A stretch of DNA of 64,000 bases. It comes from Synanceia verrucosa (Eukaryota; Chordata; Actinopteri; Perciformes; Synanceiidae). The notes under the pieces are model-generated. The model saw only the letters and a list, made by a program, of their open reading frames with translations, did no database searches and was not told the origin of the DNA. The translations under genes and the position numbers were made by a program. The DNA is taken from NCBI GenBank assembly GCA_029721515.1, contig CM056561.1, positions 4,612,001 through 4,676,000 of the forward strand, read 5' to 3'. Shown here piece after piece: positions 56,501 to 64,000 of this stretch (positions within the stretch are counted from its first letter, which is position 1; every line of letters begins with the position of its first letter).

Positions 56501-58880
56501 AGTATCAGCCACTTTATGGTATCATCTGATAATCCAGAGAGACTCAAATTAGCCCACAATGCAATATAATACGCGATAAGTAATTTTAAGGTTAGCAGTC
56601 ATTGAACAAGTGTCATAAGGCTGCATTACCAGCAGGGTAAACTGTCTGCAACTGCAACCGGGGTCCATAAAGAGCAAGGCCTTTAGGAGATTCAGGCTTG
56701 CTGTGGTGACTAAAGAGCTAATTTTTCACGTACTAATATCCAATCATGTGTCTTCATGAGCGTTTTTGTGCCCATTTGGCAGCAAATCTAACTACAGAGT
56801 GGGAGGACCGGAGGGTTGAAAGGTGCCCTCTCTCAGGTTAATCTGTCCTGTCCAAAGGCATTTTAAAATGTCACGCTAGGAAAAAGCTCAGGTGTAAATA
56901 ATAGAATTAATGACAGCTGAATTCCTTTTAGCAGCTTTGGTTGTTGTGTGTCACTGGCTCACTGTCACACTGTCATGGCTTACTGAGACAGTTGTCGTTA
57001 ATGTTATTAGTAACTCCAAGATGTCAGGGTGGCAGTGTGTGATATGTCATATTGGTTTGAATTGTTTTCTTTTTAATGTTTCTCAATGTCTCACTGCTCA
57101 GCATCTCATGCTGCGGGAAACCACTGAATCACTTGAAGGTGCTGCACCTTCATCAAATCAATTTTAGAAACTAATTTTCTAATTTTGTCCAAAACAGGAC
57201 ATACTGTATCTTTGTCACAGTTAGGCAAAACCATCGTTGGTATGTCTGGTGAATGCAAGACCAGGTACTGGTCATGGCATTTATTTATTTGTTTTTTTTT
57301 TCCATTGATGAAATTAAATTTTAATGTTGTTTGTGCTACATGCTATCACCCTACCCTACATTATTCACTTGTTCGTCTTGGTCCCCTAACTTTATATGAT
57401 CTGATAATGGCTAACTGTTATGTTTAGATTGAGATCTGAACATTTTGGGGCATTATGACATTAAACATATAATACATATACAGTTTATCTTATATTTCAT
57501 AAGTGCAGAGAAGTGTCATCACCTATTGAACAAAGTAAAGATAATACTTGTGGGGTGGTTTTGGCAGGTTAACGCCACAGAATTTTCTTCAGCACAGAAT
57601 TACTAACATACTGTTTAGAAGATGCTAACTCAGAGAATATGGAGGCTTTGAAACATAAATGTCTTTAACTTCTAATGCTCAGATTGTGTCCCTATCAAGT
57701 AAAATCAATACATATTTCTGTGTTAGTGTTTAAGGTAATGTCCCTCTGTTGCACTTCACATATACCCCTGTCTTCTCTCCCACACCCTCAGTTTCGTCTC
57801 CCTCTTTTCCATCTTTCGTCTCATCCCTTCTTGCTCTCTCTCTCTCACACACACATACACACTCTCCCTTTCTTCAGCCTCCTTGCAGTCCAGATGGCCT
57901 AGCTGCCCCCACACTCACTCCCCCACATACACTCACTCCATGCACTCCACCCCTCTCCTCATCTCCCCTGCGGAAACAGCACTCCCTTTAGAGAAGAGGA
58001 CCTCACCCCCCCATCGACCACCACCACCACTGTGCCTGCACAATGTATACAACCCCCCCAACACACACACTCTTCAACACATCTCTACTGTCCCTCCACA
58101 GACCACAGGCTTATGTACGCCCACTCAAGTGCACACTGACGCTGAAGATCTCGTTCACAATTCTCCTGTTCTGCAGCACAATGCCCGATGAGAGCAGAGT
58201 AAGAATGCTGGTATTGTAGATGCAATATATGGTACACACAAAGAGACGTGGCCAGAGCATGGACACTCTTGTGTTTTTTATCCTTGTCACTGAATCATAC
58301 AGAGAAAAGATTATTTCATATCTTCTGAAAATGTAAAATCATGAGTTGCACGACGTTGATGACATGATGAGAAAGTGGCATAAAGACGACTGCAGAGAAA
58401 GCTATCACGAGCGAAAACCTACCTGCACAGCCACGATGGCTGAAGCACAAACATGCCCACGTACGCTTGTGTTAACTGATCTGTATAATTAGCGAGCGGG
58501 GAGGTCAGGCACGAAGCGCCGGGGAGAAACTGAGAGATGGTTGTCAGAGCAGAGAGAGGTGTGACTACCACGGTATGAGGGAAGAGGACTATTGTTGGAG
58601 TGTGTGCTTGTGTTGATTGGCCACGAAATAAAGGAGAAAGAGGGGAGAGTCGAGGTATGAGCAGAGTGTTTTCTAGGGCTCGGTGTGTGGTGGTGTGAGG
58701 TGGTGTAGGCCAGGGGAGGAGGGTGTGGTTAACGGTTACGGCGTTCACAGGAAGCCGTGAGGCAGGGAAAAGGGAAGTGAACCACCCCCACACTGTTCCA
58801 AGGCCGCAGCAGCGCTCTCCTCAGGGGTGGAACTAACTGACCTCAGCTCACAGCCCCCACCACACCCTTTAACCCTCCAA
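53580..58880. other. apparently intergenic stretch
   Basis: It contains purine-rich DNA at 53.58-54.0 and 55.28-55.68 kb, one TTAA-flanked MITE (55.85-56.42 kb), CACA-rich DNA at 57.84-58.08 kb and otherwise complex DNA. No exon pair with consistent phase was found. Short open frames are low complexity. Confidence 0.6.
55848..56416. mobile_element. TTAA-flanked MITE with AGGGACACTATGT ends
   Basis: The left end TTAAAGGGACACTATGTCAT and the right end ATGACATAGTGTTCGTTTAA form a terminal inverted repeat of about 26 bp with two or three mismatches, both finishing in TTAA. The 569-bp body has a mid-element segment (TCGCCTCCTCATCGCC) and no transposase frame. This is a very common teleost repeat type. 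TTAA ends hint at a piggyBac-like mechanism; the assignment is inferred. Confidence 0.85.
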
Positions 58881-58908
58881 CACACACACACACACACACA
58901 CACACACG
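58880..58908. repeat. (CA)n microsatellite abutting the LINE 3' end
   Basis: About 14 units lie directly at the 3' border of the minus-strand LINE relic, which would make it a (TG)n tail in the element's orientation. Confidence 0.95.
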
Positions 58909-58911
58909 ATA

Positions 58912-59560
58912 TTCAGCTTTTTAAACTTTTATTCCACACATAGGTCCATCAGTAGAACAGAAAACAAGGACAACAACTCAGAGATTAGTCCATGGTGAGC
59001 AAAACACATCCAGAAGTGAAACACCTCGTGTCACTTTATACAGTACAGTTAAAGACGTTATAATTACATTCTTTAAAATCAGTTAATCAAATCATAAATT
59101 TGTGCAGGAACATCACTAGATGCAAATGACTTGCTCTTGTTCTTCTAGGGAACTTGAGTAAGACTCTGAATGCAGCAGTAAACGCCACCTGAAGCTTTTT
59201 AATTTGTGCTTTACTATAAGTGCACCACAAGTGGGCTGTATAGAGCGGAGTACAGTAGGCTCTAAAGAGGGCTGTTTGAGCATCATATGAAGTTTACTTG
59301 CCAGTGTATTGGCTTGTGTATATACAGTTTACAGCACATCATCATCACATAGCTTTCTCCTGATGATCTGACTTGTTTTGTTCACCACTTAAAGAACGAG
59401 GGGACATTTAGCTTCTGTTGCTCCTTGGTTTTAGAGTTTCTTTTTAGAGTTAAACTGAATGCCATATATGCATGTCATAGCTTATACATCCAGTTTTACA
59501 CTCTTTTGACCTCTTAGAAAGACCATCCATATTGAAGACAACAGACCAATCATCTATAAT
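58912..59560 (-). pseudogene. decayed non-LTR retrotransposon (LINE), 3' end of the reverse-transcriptase ORF and tail
   Basis: On the minus strand the translation at 59283-59090 contains TALFRAYCTPLYTAHLW followed by KLQVAFTAAFRVLLKFPRRT, the conserved C-terminal signature of fish LINE polyproteins. Upstream, in shifted frames, come DDDVL, YTQANTLASKLHMM (about 59345-59300) and TKEQQKLNVPSF (about 59430-59395), the same protein broken by several frameshifts and stops. The frame ends at 59089-59087; a 3' region with AATAAAA (complement of 58926) leads into the (CA)n run at 58880. It is non-functional, and the exact clade (Rex1/L2-like or other) is not resolved. Confidence 0.85.
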
Positions 59561-60274
59561 CTATAATATATCTATATGAAGGACACAGATATACACTCTA
59601 TCTAGCTTGCATGGTTTAACTTGCTATACTTGCTCTTATAGTTTAACAAATAATACCATGATTAATTTGGTCAAACATTTTAAACACTTCAAGGAAACAC
59701 ACACACCGTTACGTTGCCATACATATGTTACATATACACACATCTGTGCTGTGTTCATTTTAACCAAACCTATTATTAGTGGTTATTATGCATTTTTGAC
59801 ACGGCATAGCCAAGGCACTCTGTCTTTAATTTTCCATGCTAGCTGGAGGCCATTTATTGATCATGCCTTCATATTTACAGTTGTATGGATTGTATTTATT
59901 TAATTTTACATTTACACTATTCAGAATTTGTCTCAGGATTGCATGTACTCCAACAACACTAGTCAGAATAGTGCAGTATGCTGCTTTCTCCGTTTACATT
60001 TCTGCATGTGTGGTCAGGTGGTGCGTCCTGCACGGTTTTCCTCCTGGGTATATAATACGATCATAAAGTCATCATAATACATCATAGACTGTCAGGGTGG
60101 CAGTGTGTGATATGTCATATTGGTTTTTAAGAGAGAGAATCAAAATGTATTTGAAGTGTAGTTTTACTTTTTCAATTAGTTTAGTTTGGGACAGAATTTA
60201 TGACACATTCTACAGTTAGCCACCAAGAGGCGATAGAAATGTTTTGGTTTTTCGGTTAGCTGTCTGTCTTTGGC

Positions 60275-60470
60275 AGGGGTCTGCAACCATCTTTTTTTTT
60301 TAGTGCCTCTCCATTGGCTTCTTCTGGCTTTGAAAACAATTACATTATTATTAAAACAAATTATTGTATTTTAAATTTATTTATTTTGTTGCACAATTAT
60401 CTTATAAAATAATTTAAAAAAAATAATTTTGTCATTTAAAATATGTATCACTTACTACCTTTCCAAACCC
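60275..60470. mobile_element. possible hAT-derived repeat remnant (CAGGGGTCTGCAACC)
   Basis: CAGGGGTCTGCAACC at about 60277 is a typical terminus of hAT-type elements. It is followed by CCATTGGCTTCTTCTGGC and an AT-rich stretch. The other end was not found, so the extent is a guess. Confidence 0.4.
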
Positions 60471-60879
60471 TCAGTCAGCTAAATCTCAGAGGAAAATATA
60501 GAGTTTAATTATGATTATGACAGATTAATTGCCTTCACTGCCAAAAATGCTGGTTTACCTGTATACTCAATATGTGGCGACAAATTAGCAACAAAGTGGG
60601 CTACATTTTATTTAATTAATTTTCCACAAACACAAAAAGCGACTCAATAGGCCTGCATAGCTGTGTTTAATTTACTAGACCAACACATGCACACTACACA
60701 GTTTTGTTGTTTGTTATAACAGATTAAAATAGAAAGTAAAATATAATAATTGTTCTGTGTGGTCATAAATACAGTTTAAGCTTTCTATATGCAGTATAAC
60801 TACATGTAAAATTTATTTACAATCTATGGAACCACTTTGTCATTTGAACAGGAAGTAAACTTTCTGCAGGGGGGAACAG

Positions 60880-61259
60880 ACTAGATGCAACACCTGGCTC
60901 CGTAGCAACAGTAGCACCTAGCGGCTAGCTTAGCAAACACAGGAGCGGCTGCCAGCTGTCAGGTGGACGTCTTTTAAGGATTTTAAACTGTCCGCAGAAG
61001 AAACCAGAGTTGTGGTGGCTTGAGACAAACCTGCAGGACCTCACCTGAGCACAAGTGAAACAAAACTACACGGACTTTTCAAACAAAGCGATACGAAAAG
61101 ACGTTTTTCCAGCGGCGACAACTTCTGGATAAAAGTGATGTCACTGTGAGCAGTTAACCGTTAGTTAGCTGTGCTAAAGCGTGATAAATCCACGGACCCT
61201 GCCCACTCTGTCCCCCTTGAAAACATCTTTGACCCACAACCAGCAGACACAATGCAAAG
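60880..61259 (+). other. candidate promoter and first exon of an unidentified plus-strand gene
   Basis: Compared with the AT-rich DNA on both sides, this stretch has many CpGs (for example AGCGGC, GTCCGC, GCGATACG, AGCGGCGAC) and no microsatellite. It ends with an ATG at 61252 in good context (A at -3) followed two codons later by a consensus donor, AAAG|GTACAG, at 61260. Joined to the possible exon at 61591-61655, the frame stays open for 24 codons plus one base. The product is not recognised. A repeat-derived CpG patch is the main alternative. Confidence 0.3.
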
Positions 61260-61590
61260 GTACAGGAAAACAGACAAATATATATGTTTAAAACGCCTCA
61301 CAGATGTGACCTGCTACTAGCCCCTTGTTAGCTCTGCCAATCATGGGAATTCTGTTGAACTGTGGAAGATGAATAGAAGCTGTTGTCGAGTCATTAGGAG
61401 TCATATAAAAATATAAAATCACGTCCTTTGTCACAGTGGAAATGGATAAGACTGTGTCAAAGTGAAACTCCATGGATCAGACTGAAGTGTGATGTGTGCA
61501 GCTGTCCTGATGTTTCCAGTGTTAAAGTACATGAAGAACTACAGCCTACAGGCTTTTGTCCTTGACTCATATTTCCATTGAAAACGACAG

Positions 61591-61655
61591 AAAGCACCCA
61601 ACAAGGAGGACAGACACAGATAAAGACACCTGCATGGACTTCATCTCCAAAGAAA
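61591..61655 (+). CDS. candidate second exon of the unidentified plus-strand gene
   Basis: A 65-bp segment lies between AACGACAG and a strong donor (AAA|GTAAGT at 61656). Read from the ATG at 61252 it encodes MQR|KHPTRRTDTDKDTC and MDFISKE, with no stop, and leaves in phase 1. The acceptor is poor: the ten bases before the AG are purine rich. An open frame of this length is expected by chance about a third of the time. No protein family is recognised. Confidence 0.2.
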
Positions 61656-61659
61656 GTAA

Positions 61660-64000
61660 GTGCCTCCTTTTAAAATCCATAAAACACGGCTGTGCTGAAT
61701 AGTCTGAAACATCATTCATAACGTTGGCATTATTATCATTATTAACAACTTGCAGAAACATAACGTGCAATACACCTTCCACCTCTGTCTCTCTCTTGTC
61801 TCTTTAAAGGTTTCCATGTTTTTTTTTATCTGACAGTATTTCTTCTCATTTTGTCTTTCAAAGTCAACATTTTCACTAATGTGGTCAAAAACAGTTTGCT
61901 CTCAGTCCTGCCTCACACTAAAGGTGGTTTAGCAGCAATCTAATGGCACCGTAAATCACATTTAGGCAACACAGTGACACTGATATCTTATTTTTCCCTT
62001 TTGGAGATTTATTTGAAAACCCCTATCCAAGCTTTGAATGTAAAATAACAACAACAAAAACATTCAGTACAGCCCTGTTAACCTTTTTATTGTCTTTGTG
62101 TATTTTGTCTGATGTTGATGTTGCTGCTGGTGCCAATTTTGCTCTTTTTTTCTTTATCCTGGTGCGCTGTCATTGTGTGGTTATTGGTGCGCTTTTGTGC
62201 ATTTTGCAGGAGTGAATAACTTTTTTGGTGCATCATCACCAAGATTTCTCTCTTGTTGTTGTGCCATATTTTGCATGGCTATGGTGCTTTTTCGTGCAGT
62301 AGTGAATAAGCTGTTTTCTACTACATGCTCTCTCTTTCTCTCTCTCTCTGGGCGTTTGTTGTGTTGTTTGTGGAGCTGAATGGCTCAAAAACATCTAATT
62401 GCAGTTATTTTGTATTACAGGTGTGTTATGATTTGTCAAAGTTTCATAGGAAAACATAAAATATAAGATGTTTGGCTTTGTGTGTAGAATATGATGTGTA
62501 GGCCAGGACATCTGTGCAGCACCACAGTGTTTCCGTAAAATATTATGTTCACACATATTTCACCTTTAACAACTGTGATTGTAAAATTGCACCCAGACAT
62601 ATTGTGATTTAGAAAACATTTACTTATTGTGCAGCCCTTTTTGTCTGTCTACCCAATGTAAAATGGTCCAGATTTTATATATCCACACATAATGTAGCCG
62701 TACACACCACAATGATTAATCTCTGACAGAAAATTTACCACATTCCACTCATTTTGATGTCTTCATAGCAGCTACAGTACCTGAGTCTGTTAAGTCTGTA
62801 AAAATGTAAAGTAAAATTTGAACAATCTGCGCTTATCTTAGCTTTGTCTTTTTCTCTTTAATATATTTAGTTGTTTTTACATTGATATTCAGGATTGTCC
62901 CTGTAGTAATTTATTTAATAAGTGCTAAAAAAAAAATGCATTTTTTATTATAATAAATATAGTCAGCAGCATATAGTCATGAGCTGTATGCAGACACAAT
63001 AATGTAATATACAGTTAGAGATGATTAAATATTTATTGTGGTAGATTAACTATCTCAAGCTATTTTTAGATCATTTCTAGATATTGATTTTCATACTGTA
63101 GCACATGGTGCCATAAGGTGGAGAATCTGTTTCCAAAAATAATAAAATTTTTGAAAAAATATACAGTAAGTTTAACAGGGAATGAGCTAAAATATTATGT
63201 CAGTTCTATGTCAAGCACTCTTAAAGCAACGACAGATGAGCTGATCATGTGTTTGACTGATGACTCAGCAATAATTTGACCTAAACCTCCTCATGGAGTC
63301 TCAGACTGAACTGTACGTGCAGCCGCCTTAATCTTGGTTTTCACTCCACACACATGTTCATTCAGTCATCATTTCAGAGCTGACTGACCTCCGTTTATGT
63401 CGACTCACAAACCCAAAGGGATGACTCAGGAGTGCCAGTGTACTTGTTGCAGGATTTTAAAGCTTTATTATGAATTGAGTAAAAACATGAAGATGGATAC
63501 CCATAATAGAAGAGTCATTGTTCACCGATGTGACCCTGGTCATCCTGGTTGCACATTATGTTACCGTGGTAACCGGGTTTAATCTCTCCTCAGAGAGCTG
63601 GATCCCAATCTGACCCTTAACCCCAGATGAAAGAAAGGTCACCGGGGTCACGCACGACTTCATCCAGCCGTTTTTTTTCCTCCAAAAGGGTGTTTGTAAA
63701 ATGAGTTTTCATGGGCGACAGGAAGCTGATGTGTCTGTTAGAACTGTGACAATCTGATATATTACTGCTTAAAATACTCTGAACAAAAATAAGACTGCAA
63801 CACTCCATCGTCTCAAAAACAGTATTGTCTCAGATTTTAAACATCATAATATTTCATAAATGTTGTGGTTTCCTGGTTGCATTTAGTGCATCACAGTAAA
63901 ATGATGTCATTTTCTTTCTAAACTTGTATTATTTGCATTTAGCCACTTAGACATCATATCCACATTTACTTATTTATCAAAAATATTTGTCTAAATATTG
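61660..64000. other. AT-rich stretch with no recognised gene
   Basis: No repeats with clear boundaries and no coding signature were seen. A short plus-strand frame at 63397-63582 ends in RCDPGHPGCTLCYRGNRV, has no recognised homologue and lacks splice support. Confidence 0.55.

Overview
The window is vertebrate nuclear DNA, almost certainly from a ray-finned (teleost) fish. The coding DNA is split by GT-AG introns, non-coding DNA is densely strewn with (CA)n/(TG)n microsatellites and purine-rich tracts, and many interspersed repeats are of kinds common in teleost genomes (non-autonomous DNA transposons, a tRNA-derived SINE, a LINE relic). Nothing prokaryotic, viral or CRISPR-like is present.

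One protein-coding gene is recognised with confidence: the 5' two thirds of zbtb46, on the minus strand. Three coding exons can be joined in phase: 25980-25795 (start codon and first half of the BTB domain), 25633-24703 (rest of BTB, a glycine-rich insert, a SUMO-type VKEE motif, a basic nuclear-localisation-like motif) and 4981-4697 (conserved linker ending at HSLS). They give 467 codons plus one base. The two C2H2 zinc fingers and the C-terminus are not in the window; they should lie beyond position 1, on the other side of an intron of at least 4.7 kb. An intron of 19.7 kb separates coding exons 2 and 3, and one of only 161 bp separates exons 1 and 2. The start-codon exon has a short 5'UTR with a tandem CAGCAG acceptor, so a non-coding first exon must lie further upstream. 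Minus-strand consensus donors at 45462 and 46876, in CpG-richer DNA, are candidates, which would make the first intron about 19.4-20.9 kb.

Region by region: 1-4696 intron; 4697-4981 exon 3; 4982-24702 large intron with satellites, purine tracts and several transposon copies; 24703-26018 exons 2 and 1; 26019-45461 probable first intron with hAT-like elements, a fold-back element and a nested SINE; 45.4-47.3 kb probable promoter/5' exon zone; 47.3-60.8 kb apparently intergenic, rich in repeats, with a decayed LINE at 58.9-59.6 kb; 60.88-61.66 kb a CpG-richer patch that could hold the first exons of an unidentified plus-strand gene; 61.7-64 kb AT-rich DNA with nothing recognised.

The best structural signals outside zbtb46 are a five-copy family of roughly 430-bp elements bounded by TTAA and a GAGTGCCA-type inverted repeat (piggyBac-like MITEs), a 212-bp SINE-containing insertion with an exact 18-bp flanking duplication inside another repeat, and two long inverted repeats near 22.0 and 29.6 kb. 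I found no convincing new biological system; the window is mainly intronic and intergenic DNA around one developmental/immune transcription-factor gene.
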